DNA of 64,000 nucleotides from assembly GCF_004801905.1 (NCBI RefSeq), contig NZ_SSSN01000014.1, positions 1 through 64,000 of the forward strand, written 5' to 3'. Every line of letters starts with the position of its first letter. Positions within the stretch are counted from its first letter, which is position 1. Of this stretch, positions 22,243 through 30,005 are shown piece by piece. This DNA is from Orlajensenia flava (lineage in GTDB: Bacteria > Actinomycetota > Actinomycetes > Actinomycetales > Microbacteriaceae). The position numbers and the translations under genes were made by a program. A model generated the notes under the pieces. It had not been told where the DNA came from. It was given only the letters and a program-made list of their open reading frames with translations, and did no database searches.

Positions 22243-22276
22243 AGGGGCCGGATGCTGAGCGCATCCGGCCCCTTCT
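22243..22276 (+). terminator. Strong hairpin terminator after clpC
   Basis: GGGGCCGGATGC pairs perfectly with GCATCCGGCCCC around a 5-nt loop, with an added A-T closing pair and a TTCT tail. It starts 14 bp after the clpC stop. Confidence 0.85.
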
Positions 22277-22312
22277 CCATGCACCTGCACGTTTCCGTTC
22301 GCTTTGCTCCCG

Positions 22313-22318
22313 TATGCT
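22313..22318 (+). promoter_or_regulatory. Candidate -10 box
   Basis: TATGCT lies 7 nt before the ATG at 22326 with no Shine-Dalgarno sequence between, suggesting a leaderless transcript for the 70 aa protein. Confidence 0.5.
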
Positions 22319-22325
22319 GCACATC

Positions 22326-22538
22326 ATGCAGGAGCGCGAGAAGAAGACCGAAGAGCGGGCGATCAATGAGGTCGTCGACCGTCTCGCGGAGAAGTACCCC
22401 GGCGTCGAGCGCACCACGATCGAGAAGATCGTGACCGAGGAGCATCTCGAGTTCAACGGAAAGCCCGTGCGCGACTTCGTGCCGGTGCTGGTCGAGAAGA
22501 GCGCCAAGAAGCGCGTCAAGGCGCTCGCCAAGGCCTGA
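22326..22538 (+). CDS. Small helical protein, three-helix-bundle dimerisation type
   Basis: A 70 aa, strongly charged protein (KKTEERAINEVVDRLAEKYP, then TIEKIVTEEHLEF and a Lys-rich C-terminus). The spacing of hydrophobic residues predicts three helices, as in the short actinobacterial proteins annotated as three-helix bundle dimerisation domain. Function is unknown. An in-frame ATG at 22314 lies inside the -10 box and is unlikely to be used. Confidence 0.7.
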   Translation: MQEREKKTEERAINEVVDRLAEKYPGVERTTIEKIVTEEHLEFNGKPVRDFVPVLVEKSAKKRVKALAKA

Positions 22539-22588
22539 AGCACGCGCCCGGTGATGTTGCGGGCGCGATCAGCCCGTGAACGCGGGCG

Positions 22589-23170
22589 TCAGCCGCGTCC
22601 CAGTGCTTCGGCGAGAGCCGCCTTGTTCATGCGTGAATACCCCGGGACGCCTTCGGACTGCGCACGTCCGCGCAGCTCGCGGAAGCTAGGCTCCGGCGCT
22701 GCAGGCGCGTCGACAACAGACGGTCGGACCGCTCGCGGCTTCCGCGGGGCAACCTTCGGAGCGGGAGCGGGCGTGGTGGGCTCGGGCCGGCTGGCCGAAT
22801 CGGCTCCACTGGGCTGCAGGGGCTCGATCGTGTCGGACTCTTGGCGGACCCGGGCGGCAGCGGCGCGCGCGGCGGACTGGGCCTCCGCGCGCTGGGCGGG
22901 GGCCTGCGCTTCAGCGCGACCACGCTTCTCCGAGCTGCGATGCGCCTTCGCCGCCCGCTCGGCCTCCTCGACCGCTGCGGCGCGGCGCTTCACGCGCTTC
23001 ACGGTCTTGGCGGCGTCCTTCTTCAGCGTCGCGAGCTTGTTGTCGAGTGCATCAGCTTTCTTGCGGGCGGCCTTGTCGAGCTTGCGCACCGCCTTCTTGG
23101 CGTCGTTCACGGCATCCTTCGCCGCGGACAACGCCTTGTCGGCAGCCTTCTCCGCCTTCTTCGCAGCCAT
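22589..23170 (-). CDS. Lys/Ala-rich histone-like coiled-coil protein with SAP/Rho-N-like tail
   Basis: A 193 aa protein. Residues 1-110 are Lys/Ala-rich with heptad-like spacing (AAKDAVNDAKKAVRKLDKAA), resembling histone H1-like proteins. A Pro/Ala-rich linker follows, and the last 30 residues (LRGRAQSEGVPGYSRMNKAAL) resemble the helix-turn-helix of SAP or Rho N-terminal domains. Nucleic-acid binding is a reasonable inference. AGGAG precedes ATG 23170. Related proteins are common in Microbacteriaceae. Confidence 0.75.
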   Translation of the reverse strand: MAAKKAEKAADKALSAAKDAVNDAKKAVRKLDKAARKKADALDNKLATLKKDAAKTVKRVKRRAAAVEEAERAAKAHRSSEKRGRAEAQAPAQRAEAQSAARAAAARVRQESDTIEPLQPSGADSASRPEPTTPAPAPKVAPRKPRAVRPSVVDAPAAPEPSFRELRGRAQSEGVPGYSRMNKAALAEALGRG

Positions 23171-23235
23171 CGAAGCTCCTCTCATCGGCGCCCCGTGGAC
23201 GTGACGCGCTGATTCAACGCTACCGCCGGGCTCGG

Positions 23236-23241
23236 TACCCT
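23236..23241 (+). promoter_or_regulatory. Candidate -10 box
   Basis: TACCCT lies 6 nt before the GTG start at 23248. No ribosome site is present between them. Confidence 0.5.
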
Positions 23242-23247
23242 TGCCGG

Positions 23248-23751
23248 GTGTCTTCGTTTTCGATTCGGACTGCGCGCACCGCTGATGTGCCCGCCATCGC
23301 GGCGCTCATCGAGCCGCTCGTGCGTCGGCGCATCCTGCTCGGCAAGGAGCGCGTGGTGTTCTACGAGGCCGTACAGGAGTTCCGGGTGGCGGTCACCGAG
23401 GCGGGCGACCTCATCGGCGCCGGCGCGCTCCACGTGATGTGGGAGGACCTCGGCGAGGTCCGAACGCTCGCCGTCGCGGACGACTGGCTCGGGCGCGGGG
23501 TCGGTCACGCTCTGCTGGAGACCCTTGAGACGGATGCCCGTGCTCTGGGGCTGTCGCGGCTGTTCTGCCTGACCTTCGAGGTGCCCTTCTTCGAGCGTCA
23601 CGGATTCGTCGACATGGGCGAGGAGACCGTCGATCCCGCCGTCTACGCCGAGCTCGTCCGCTCGCACGACGACGGCGTCGCCGAGTTCCTCGACCTGGCC
23701 AGGGTCAAGCAGAACACCCTCGGCAACACGCGGATGCTCAAGCGGTTCTGA
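23248..23751 (+). CDS. Amino-acid N-acetyltransferase (GNAT, ArgA-like)
   Basis: A 167 aa single-domain GNAT enzyme. The acetyl-CoA loop is GRGVGHALL, and LFCLTFEVPFFERHGF is characteristic of the short actinobacterial N-acetylglutamate synthases that start arginine synthesis. The GTG at 23248 follows a -10-like box by 6 nt and gives the normal length. Upstream open frame inside the antisense gene region is not coding. Other arginine genes are not nearby. Confidence 0.85.
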   Translation: MSSFSIRTARTADVPAIAALIEPLVRRRILLGKERVVFYEAVQEFRVAVTEAGDLIGAGALHVMWEDLGEVRTLAVADDWLGRGVGHALLETLETDARALGLSRLFCLTFEVPFFERHGFVDMGEETVDPAVYAELVRSHDDGVAEFLDLARVKQNTLGNTRMLKRF

Positions 23752-23811
23752 GCGCGGTAGGCAGTCGCACGAACCGCCGGTGACTTCAGCGGCACCGTCG
23801 GCATCCGCACC

Positions 23812-23817
23812 TACCCT
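23812..23817 (+). promoter_or_regulatory. Candidate -10 box
   Basis: TACCCT lies 6 nt before the ATG at 23824, repeating the arrangement of the gene upstream. Confidence 0.5.
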
Positions 23818-23823
23818 GTGGGT

Positions 23824-24471
23824 ATGTCGACGCTCAAGCATCCCGTCGGCCCTCAGTCCGAAAAGGTCTACTGGCGCCGGCGCCTCATCGTCGGTCTCGG
23901 CATCGCGGCCGTGATCGTCGTCATCTTCCTCATCATCGTGCGACCCGGTTCCAGCTCCGGCGAGCCGAATCCGACTGCATCGTCCGTGACGAGTTCGTCG
24001 TCCACGGCTTCGCCGAAGGCGACCACGGCTGCGACAACCATCCCCACGGAGAAGACGGATGCCGCCGGTGCGGCGTGCAAACCGTCGAACGTGCAGGTGA
24101 CCGCCATCACAGACCACGACCATTACGCCGCCGGGGAGAACCCGCAACTCTCCCTGAGCATCGTCAACAACGGGACGAAGGCGTGCGTCTTCAACGCGGG
24201 CACCTCGAAGCAGGTGTTCACCATCACGAGTGGAACCGAGAAGTACTGGGTGTCCACCGACTGCCAGACCGGCGCCGTCGACGCTGAGGTCACTCTCAAG
24301 CCGGGAGTGCCGATCAGCTCGGCAGCACCCATCGCGTGGGACCGCACCCGGTCGGCCGCCGACACCTGCGACACCGCTCGCGACGCGGTGACGGCCGCAG
24401 GGGCGTCCTACCACCTGACGGTCTCCGTCGACGGTGTGAAGAGCGCGTCCGCGCAGTTCATCCTCGACTGA
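23824..24471 (+). CDS. Membrane-anchored secreted protein with DUF4232-like fold
   Basis: A 215 aa protein with a short cytoplasmic N-terminus, one membrane helix (about 19-40), a Ser/Thr/Pro/Ala linker and an extracytoplasmic domain (from about 80) with four cysteines and hydrophobic strands (VQVTAITDHDHYAAGENPQL). The domain looks like an all-beta, immunoglobulin-like fold found in actinobacterial surface proteins; the exact family is uncertain. ATG 23824 follows a -10 box by 6 nt; GTG 23818 would lie too close. Confidence 0.7.
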   Translation: MSTLKHPVGPQSEKVYWRRRLIVGLGIAAVIVVIFLIIVRPGSSSGEPNPTASSVTSSSSTASPKATTAATTIPTEKTDAAGAACKPSNVQVTAITDHDHYAAGENPQLSLSIVNNGTKACVFNAGTSKQVFTITSGTEKYWVSTDCQTGAVDAEVTLKPGVPISSAAPIAWDRTRSAADTCDTARDAVTAAGASYHLTVSVDGVKSASAQFILD

Positions 24472-24530
24472 GGTCTCTCCCGCGCATTCGGCCGGACGCG
24501 AACGGCGACGGATGCCCCATGCCCGCCGGA

Positions 24531-24536
24531 TACGCT
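24531..24536 (+). promoter_or_regulatory. Candidate -10 box
   Basis: TACGCT lies 6 nt before the ATG at 24543; predicted leaderless start. Confidence 0.5.
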
Positions 24537-24542
24537 GGGGTC

Positions 24543-24977
24543 ATGGCATCCGCGTCGGGTAGGAGATCGGGCTCGACCGGGCGAGGTGCGAGCGGTGGAG
24601 TGGCCGCGCGGTTCCGGTCGCAGGCGCTCGCGGAGGCGCTGGAGCACCAGGACATGGCGGCGGTCGCCCTCGCGCTCCGCAACGGCAACACGGTCGTCCC
24701 GTTGGTCAAGCCGGGCCCCCGCGACAACCCCCTCGACGCCGGTGAGGTGTGGACCTACCGCTCGCCCGAGACCGGCGAGCTCGCGCTGCTCCTGTTCAGC
24801 GACGCCCGCAATAAGCCCGCCAACCTCCCGCCATCCGTCGGGCTGCAGTCGCCGTCCTGGCTGCGCGCGTTCCTGGGAGCCAACGCCGAGATCATCACGA
24901 CGGTGTTCCTCGACATCGCCGGCCCGCACCCAATGCAGGCGACACCTGCGGAGATCCTCCGAGCGCTCGACGCCTGA
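24543..24977 (+). CDS. Conserved hypothetical protein, possibly SseB-like
   Basis: A 144 aa soluble protein. After a low-complexity Ser/Gly/Arg N-terminus there is an alpha/beta segment (VVPLVKPGP, VWTYRSPETGELALLLFSD) that resembles the SseB N-terminal domain, but the match is weak and I do not assign function. It is followed 29 bp later by the RidA gene. Confidence 0.6.
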   Translation: MASASGRRSGSTGRGASGGVAARFRSQALAEALEHQDMAAVALALRNGNTVVPLVKPGPRDNPLDAGEVWTYRSPETGELALLLFSDARNKPANLPPSVGLQSPSWLRAFLGANAEIITTVFLDIAGPHPMQATPAEILRALDA

Positions 24978-25006
24978 CGGCGTCTCTCATGTGGCACGAT
25001 CGACGC

Positions 25007-25414
25007 GTGCCCCATCCTGTGCAGTTGATCCACGCGACGAGTCCGTCGGCGTCGACCGAGTACGCGAGCGCGGCCGTCGTGGCAGCCGGAACGCGCCTGA
25101 TCTTCTTGGCGGGAGCCTGTCCTCTGAACGTCGATGGAACGACCGCGGCGCCGGGGGACTACGCCGGTCAGGCAGCCGCCTGCCTGCGGACCATGGCGCA
25201 GGCTCTCTCCGACTCGGGCGCGGGCATCCGGGATGTCGTCAGCACGCGGATCCTGGTGGCCTCGGATGAGCGAGCGGACTTGTCGACCGTATGGCAGGTG
25301 GTGCGTGAGGCGTTCGGAGACCATGACGTCCCCAGCACACTGCTGGGCGTCACGGTCCTGGGCTACGACGGCCAGCTGGTCGAGATCGAGGCGATCGCCG
25401 CACTCGCCGACTGA
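25007..25414 (+). CDS. RidA (YjgF/YER057c/UK114) family protein
   Basis: A 135 aa protein with the Rid fold: AGACPLNVDG, CLRTMAQALSDSGA and the C-terminal VEIEAIAAL. Classical RidA hydrolyses reactive enamines from PLP enzymes and needs an arginine in the PAR motif; here the equivalent is PST, so the catalytic arginine is missing and it probably belongs to a non-archetypal Rid group. GTG 25007 is 6 nt after CACGAT; ATG 24989 is an alternative start. Confidence 0.85.
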   Translation: MPHPVQLIHATSPSASTEYASAAVVAAGTRLIFLAGACPLNVDGTTAAPGDYAGQAAACLRTMAQALSDSGAGIRDVVSTRILVASDERADLSTVWQVVREAFGDHDVPSTLLGVTVLGYDGQLVEIEAIAALAD

Positions 25415-25476
25415 GTCGGGGTGGCGTCACGCGTCCGCAGGGACAGGCTCGCGCCAACCTTCACCGGCGCGTCGGA

Positions 25477-26238
25477 TCAGCGCTCGCCGATGCTCAGCCA
25501 CCCGTCGGGCGAGCTGCCAGAGCGTGCTCGGCCGGGCGCCTCGCCGCTGTCCTTCATGGCCTGCAGCTGGCGGTCGACGTTCGCCGATGTCGCCAGGGCG
25601 GACAGCTGACGTTCGATGTCGGCATCCGGCGCTGCGGTGAGGTCCTTGAGCGCGCCGCTGGCCAGCAGTTCGTCGGTGGCCGCTGCCCGCGCCTGCATCT
25701 GGGTGACGCGGTCGCGTGCCCGGTCGAGACTGCCGCCGATGTCGTGCATCTGGTTGCCGATGCCTGCGACGGCCTCATTCGCCCGCACCTGCGCTGCGGA
25801 GGCCGAGTAGGTGGCCTTGATGGTCTCCTTCTCGATGCGGAAAGCTGCGACCTGTTCGGTGAGGCGCCGCTCACGCTCCTGCAACTGGGCGGTCTGGTTC
25901 TGCAGCGACGCGTACTGATCCTTGAGCTTCGCGACCTGGCCCTCGAGCAGTGAGCGACGTTCCAGCGCCGCCCGCGCGAGATCCTCGCGACCCTGGCGCA
26001 TCGCCTCCTGGGCCTGATCGGCCAACCACTGGTAGCGCGAACCCATCTCCTGACCCTGCAGCTCTATCCGCTTCTTGGCGGTCGCGACCTCTGCGACGGC
26101 CTTGCGCACATGCTGCAGCAGCTTCACCTGCTGGTCGTAGCTGTCGTCGAGCGTGTCGCGCGGGTCCTCCATGCGGTCCAGCGCTTGGGTGGTCTTGCTG
26201 CGGAAGATGGTGCGCATTCGTGACGTGTTGGTGCTCAT
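25477..26238 (-). CDS. PspA/IM30 family envelope-stress protein
   Basis: A 253 aa, almost wholly helical coiled-coil protein. The PspA core runs from about 5 to 215 (ALDRMEDPRDTLDDSYDQQ, QVAAFRIEKETIKATYSAS), followed by a disordered tail. Such proteins bind stressed membranes as ESCRT-III-like polymers. The ATG at 26238 follows a G-rich ribosome site. The gene upstream encodes a membrane protein with a helical cytoplasmic part, probably its partner. Confidence 0.9.
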   Translation of the reverse strand: MSTNTSRMRTIFRSKTTQALDRMEDPRDTLDDSYDQQVKLLQHVRKAVAEVATAKKRIELQGQEMGSRYQWLADQAQEAMRQGREDLARAALERRSLLEGQVAKLKDQYASLQNQTAQLQERERRLTEQVAAFRIEKETIKATYSASAAQVRANEAVAGIGNQMHDIGGSLDRARDRVTQMQARAAATDELLASGALKDLTAAPDADIERQLSALATSANVDRQLQAMKDSGEAPGRARSGSSPDGWLSIGER

Positions 26239-26251
26239 GAGATGGTCCCCC

Positions 26252-26860
26252 CTATCTGGACGGAGTGATGCTGTCGGTTGACGGCGGTCGGATCGGGTCT
26301 GCATACGTGTCGAAGCGGCGGAGCGTCCTCATCTCCTGCACCCCGGCGTGGAGTGCTGTGACCTCACGATCGACTTCGGTGCGCAGGGTGCTGAGGCTGT
26401 CATCCGCGAGGCCCGTGAGGCCTGCGGTCACGGCGCCGCGGAGACGCCCCACCAGCTCGGTGACATGCGCGACACGACGTGTGGCCTCAGGCAGTTGCTG
26501 CGCGAGCTCCGACGCGTCGGTCTCCGTCTCCATCAATCGCAGGTGGGCGTCCAGCACGTCGCTCTCGGCCTGGATGCGGCGGTAGAGCCGCGGAAGCTCA
26601 CCGCTCAGGCCGTCTCGCCTGCCCGCGAGGTCGAGAGCGGCTCGCCCGCTATCGAGAGAGTCGGCGAGTCTCACCCGCAGCGCGAGGACCCTGCGCTGCG
26701 GACCCCAGCTGAGTCCGGCCCGCGTCCGGAGCGCGACACCATTCAGGGTGCGACTGCGACGGATGCGCCGGTAGATCGTCCTCACGACGAGCAGGACCGT
26801 GACGACCGAGATCGTGCAGATGGCGGCCAACGAGACGAGTATCCAGAGGAGGGTGGTCAT
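26252..26860 (-). CDS. Single-span membrane protein linked to PspA
   Basis: A 202 aa protein with one N-terminal membrane helix (about 5-27, LLWILVSLAAICTISVV), a basic stop-transfer (YRRIRRSR) and a long helical cytoplasmic region. Similar genes stand directly upstream of pspA in Microbacteriaceae; 13 bp separate them here, implying an operon. A role in recruiting PspA is inference. The start could also be GTG 26869. Confidence 0.7.
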   Translation of the reverse strand: MTTLLWILVSLAAICTISVVTVLLVVRTIYRRIRRSRTLNGVALRTRAGLSWGPQRRVLALRVRLADSLDSGRAALDLAGRRDGLSGELPRLYRRIQAESDVLDAHLRLMETETDASELAQQLPEATRRVAHVTELVGRLRGAVTAGLTGLADDSLSTLRTEVDREVTALHAGVQEMRTLRRFDTYADPIRPPSTDSITPSR

Positions 26861-27072
26861 CTCGACCACCCCGAGAGACCCGGCCGGCGGGGTGCAGCGC
26901 CCGCCCGTGTCGTGCCGGCGGCCGGGCCGAGAAGACCCGCGCGAAGCCTGATGGAGTCGACCATTGCCGCTTCCCCACTCTCTCGATGAAACGCGATATA
27001 ACGCAATCTACGCCCACCGAGCGGTCGCCGTCATCCTTCCCGCCGAATTCGGAGATTCAGGCGCCGCGCCCC

Positions 27073-28491
27073 TCAGAATGATCGGTCGAAGTCCCGATCC
27101 CACTCCTCGCGTTGCGCAGCCCGGCGCTTCGCGGCCGCGGCAAGGTCGACGACGGGCGCGCCGGCGGCCATCCGCAGGCGATCGAGAGCCGCGCGCACGC
27201 TGCCGACCTCGGCATCGAGCACCTGCGCGAAACCGAGACGGCGGGCTTCGGATGCGCGCTGGCGGGCGGCCGACACCGGACGGATCTCGCCGGCCAGGCT
27301 GATTTCGCCGAAGGCGGTCAACTCATGCGACACGGGACGGTCGCTGATGGCGGATGCGATAGCCACCGCGATGGCGAGGTCGGCTCCCGGCTCGGTCAGG
27401 CGCACGCCGCCGACCGTGGAGATGTAGACGTCGTGCGCCGTGACGCCCTTCAGTCCGGCGCGCCGTTCGAGCACGGCGAGGATCATGGCGACCCGCGACG
27501 GGTCGACGCCGTTGACCACCCGGCGCGGCTGCGGACCCGTCGACTCGACGACCAGCGCCTGCACCTCGACGGGAATCGCACGGCGTCCTTCGAGGGCGAC
27601 GGTCACACACGTTCCGGAGACTGGCGTGGCCGAGCGACTGAGGAACAGGCCGCTCGGGTCGGGCACCTCCACGATGCCGTCGCCGGTCATCTCGAAGCAA
27701 CCCACCTCATCCGTCGGGCCGAACCGGTTCTTCAGCGCCCGCACGAAGCGTAGCGCCGTCTGCCGGTCGCCCTCGAAGTGGCAGACCACGTCGACGAGGT
27801 GCTCGAGCAGTCGCGGGCCGGCGATGGAGCCGTCCTTGGTGACGTGTCCGACGAGCAGCACGGGCAGTTCGCGGTCCTTCGCCAGTCGCACGAGCGCTGC
27901 GGCCACCTCGCGGACCTGCCCCGGCTGGCCGGCGAGGCCGTCGGAGAGCGCACTCGACACGGTCTGCACCGAGTCGACGATGAGCAACCGGGGCTCGATC
28001 GCCTCGACCTGTCCGAGGATGGTGCCGAGATCGGTCTCGGCCGCGATGAAGAGGTCGGGCACGAGAGCACCCGTGCGGCCCGCACGCATGCGCACCTGGC
28101 TGACGGACTCCTCGGCACTCACATAGAGCACGCGCTGGCCGGTGGATGCCGCACGCGCGGCGACCTCGAGCAGGAGCGTGGACTTGCCGACGCCCGGCTC
28201 ACCGCTGAGCAGGATCGCGGCGCCCGGAACGACTCCGCCGCCGAGCACGCGATCGAACTCGCCGATGCCACTGGGCCAGCGGGTCACGCTCTCGGTCGTC
28301 ACGTCGGTGATGGCACGTGCGGTGCGGCCGGCCGACACGAGCACCGGCTTCACCGCGCGGGCGTTGGCGCCGGGCTGCTCAGCGGCATCCGTCACCGTGC
28401 CCCACTGCTGGCACTCGCCGCAGCGACCCACCCATTTGGCGGTGGTCCACCCGCATTCGACGCAGCGATACGCGTTGACGGTTCGAGCCAT
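27073..28491 (-). CDS. radA: DNA repair protein RadA
   Basis: RecA-related ATPase that promotes branch migration during recombination. The 472 aa protein has an N-terminal zinc ribbon (CVECGWTT and CGECQQWG), Walker A GEPGVGKST, the RadA signature KNRFGPTDEVGCFEM and a C-terminal Lon-type domain (HDVYISTVGGVRLTEP). A TAGGCT box stands 6 nt before the ATG, so it may be leaderless. Confidence 0.97.
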   Translation of the reverse strand: MARTVNAYRCVECGWTTAKWVGRCGECQQWGTVTDAAEQPGANARAVKPVLVSAGRTARAITDVTTESVTRWPSGIGEFDRVLGGGVVPGAAILLSGEPGVGKSTLLLEVAARAASTGQRVLYVSAEESVSQVRMRAGRTGALVPDLFIAAETDLGTILGQVEAIEPRLLIVDSVQTVSSALSDGLAGQPGQVREVAAALVRLAKDRELPVLLVGHVTKDGSIAGPRLLEHLVDVVCHFEGDRQTALRFVRALKNRFGPTDEVGCFEMTGDGIVEVPDPSGLFLSRSATPVSGTCVTVALEGRRAIPVEVQALVVESTGPQPRRVVNGVDPSRVAMILAVLERRAGLKGVTAHDVYISTVGGVRLTEPGADLAIAVAIASAISDRPVSHELTAFGEISLAGEIRPVSAARQRASEARRLGFAQVLDAEVGSVRAALDRLRMAAGAPVVDLAAAAKRRAAQREEWDRDFDRSF

Positions 28492-28497
28492 GCTGCG

Positions 28498-28503
28498 AGC
28501 CTA
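28498..28503 (-). promoter_or_regulatory. Candidate -10 box of radA
   Basis: TAGGCT on the minus strand lies 6 nt before the radA ATG. Confidence 0.45.
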
Positions 28504-28586
28504 ACCGCGGCCGCCGACACCGCCGGGCGGCGCTCCGCCGCCATCCGGATGGGCCGCCGTCAGCCACGATGAGGAGGAGCCCGGGC

Positions 28587-29741
28587 TCAACCGAGTTTCG
28601 GATAGGGGTAGTCGTGAGAGCGGTTCTGGAACTGGAGGATCGCCTCGTTGCGCACACGCCCCTCCTCGATCTCGATCGCGCGGCGGATGGTCTCGGACCC
28701 GGCCCACGCCTCCGGACCCTCCATGACGGTACGGAGGAACGGCATGAGCGCTTCGCTGATCTCCCAGGTCGCCGAGTTCCACAGGTACGAGGGGCTGTGG
28801 TCGACGGCGTAGTAATTCGTCGATCGCCCGACCGTGAACATCGGGCCGGTGAACGTGGTCGCCCGCGCCCACTCGAAGCCCATGCCCTCGTCGATCGAGA
28901 CATCGACGATGAGACTGCCGGGCCGGAAGGCGTCGAGGTCGGCGGTGCGGAGGTAGGTGAGCGGCGCATTCGGATCCTGCAGCGTGCAGTTGACGACGAT
29001 GTCGTGACGGGCGAGAAACGGCGCGAGGGCCACCGGGCCCTCCTCGGTGTTCACGATGCTCTCGTCGGGGCTGTCGGGATCGGTCTCGATCTGGATGATG
29101 TCGATCGACGGGATGGGCGAGCCGACGGCCGCGGTGTCGCGGTTGGTCAGCACACGCACATCGTGGATGCCGTGGGCGTTCAGCACGGTCACCGCACCCC
29201 GGGCGGTCGCGCCGAACCCGATGACGGCCGCATTCAGCCGCCTCCCGTAGTCGCCGGTCGATCCGCACAGCTCCAGCGCCTGCAGAACGGAGCAGTATCC
29301 GGCCATCTCGTTGTTCTTGTGGAACACATGCAGCCCGAACCCGCCATCCGCCTGCCAGTGGTTCATCGCCTCCCACGCGATGAGCGTGAGCCGCTTGTCG
29401 ATGGCCAGCTGGGTGATCTCCGGATCCTGCACGCAGTGCGGCCAGCCCCACAGCACCTGTCCGTCGCGCAGCTCCTCGAGGTCGGATGCGAGCGGCTTGG
29501 GCAACGCGATCACGTCGGCTTCCGCGATGATCGTCGCGCGGTCGGCCACAGCGCCGACGAGGGACGCGAGTTCGTCATCCGTCACGCTGTAGCGCTCGCC
29601 ATAGCCCGTCTCGAGCATCATGCGGGCGCGGATGTCCTCATCGATCCGCTCGAGATGCGACGGATGCAGCGGAAGCCGCCTCTCATCGGGCTTGCGTGAC
29701 GTGGCCAGCACGCCGAGGCGCAGTAGAGGATCGGTGCTCAT
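28587..29741 (-). CDS. AlaDH/PNT-family dehydrogenase, N5-(carboxyethyl)ornithine synthase-like
   Basis: A 384 aa NAD(P)-dependent dehydrogenase with the alanine dehydrogenase/transhydrogenase N-terminal domain (RLGVLATSRKPDERRLPLH), a Rossmann segment AAVIGFGATARGAV and an extended C-terminal domain. The closest family I recall is N5-(carboxyethyl)ornithine synthase, which couples pyruvate to ornithine or lysine; substrate is not determined by the sequence. TAACGT lies 7 nt before the ATG. Confidence 0.75.
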   Translation of the reverse strand: MSTDPLLRLGVLATSRKPDERRLPLHPSHLERIDEDIRARMMLETGYGERYSVTDDELASLVGAVADRATIIAEADVIALPKPLASDLEELRDGQVLWGWPHCVQDPEITQLAIDKRLTLIAWEAMNHWQADGGFGLHVFHKNNEMAGYCSVLQALELCGSTGDYGRRLNAAVIGFGATARGAVTVLNAHGIHDVRVLTNRDTAAVGSPIPSIDIIQIETDPDSPDESIVNTEEGPVALAPFLARHDIVVNCTLQDPNAPLTYLRTADLDAFRPGSLIVDVSIDEGMGFEWARATTFTGPMFTVGRSTNYYAVDHSPSYLWNSATWEISEALMPFLRTVMEGPEAWAGSETIRRAIEIEEGRVRNEAILQFQNRSHDYPYPKLG

Positions 29742-29748
29742 GCTGCCG

Positions 29749-29754
29749 ACGTTA
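29749..29754 (-). promoter_or_regulatory. Candidate -10 box of the AlaDH-like gene
   Basis: TAACGT on the minus strand lies 7 nt before the ATG at 29741. Confidence 0.4.
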
Positions 29755-29812
29755 CGCCACCGCTGCTCGCCCGGGTCGGTCGGGACGATTCGCGAAGTCC
29801 TGCGCGCTCAAC

Positions 29813-29818
29813 TAAACT
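29813..29818 (+). promoter_or_regulatory. Candidate -10 box of tRNA-Ser
   Basis: TAAACT lies 7 nt before the first base of the tRNA, the usual position for transcription to begin at or near the mature 5' end. Confidence 0.5.
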
Positions 29819-29825
29819 CCCTCTC

Positions 29826-29915
29826 GGTACCGTGTCCGAGCGGCCGAAGGTGCAACTCTCGAAAAGTTGTGTGGGTGAAAGTCCACCGTGGGTTCAAATC
29901 CCACCGGTACCGCCA
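29826..29915 (+). tRNA. tRNA-Ser, anticodon CGA
   Basis: Acceptor strands GGTACCG and CGGTACC pair, a discriminator G and an encoded CCA follow, and the anticodon arm GCAACT-CTCGAAA-AGTTGT displays CGA (reads UCG). The variable arm GTGGGTGAAAGTCCAC forms the long extra stem typical of class II serine tRNAs. The T arm GTGGG-TTCAAAT-CCCAC is intact. Its 3' end is the integration target of the element to the right. Confidence 0.97.
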
Positions 29916-29963
29916 CGAAAACGCCCCGCGATTCCTTGTAAACACTCGGGATGCGGGGCGTTT
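29893..29963 (+). repeat. Left attachment repeat plus terminator hairpin
   Basis: The first 24 bp (29893-29916, tRNA T arm to CCA) are identical to 44277-44300. They are followed by a hairpin AAACGCCCCGC/GCGGGGCGTTT that is also present, with small differences, in the right copy. The hairpin serves as the tRNA terminator. Confidence 0.9.
29917..29963 (+). terminator. Terminator of tRNA-Ser
   Basis: An 11-bp stem AAACGCCCCGC/GCGGGGCGTTT with a long loop and a T-rich end, beginning directly after the CCA. Confidence 0.75.
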
Positions 29964-29985
29964 GTTAGTCAGGCAGATGCCCGTC

Positions 29986-30005
29986 TGACTACATTTTGAC
30001 TACAT
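29986..30005 (+). repeat. Tandem TGACTACAT motif, left copy (possible integrase arm site)
   Basis: TGACTACATTTTGACTACAT contains TGACTACAT twice at 11-bp spacing and overlaps the last codons of the integrase gene. The same 20 bp recur at 44151-44170. Direct repeats near att are typical of arm-type integrase sites, but here the repeat could simply reflect a duplicated integrase end. Confidence 0.55.
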
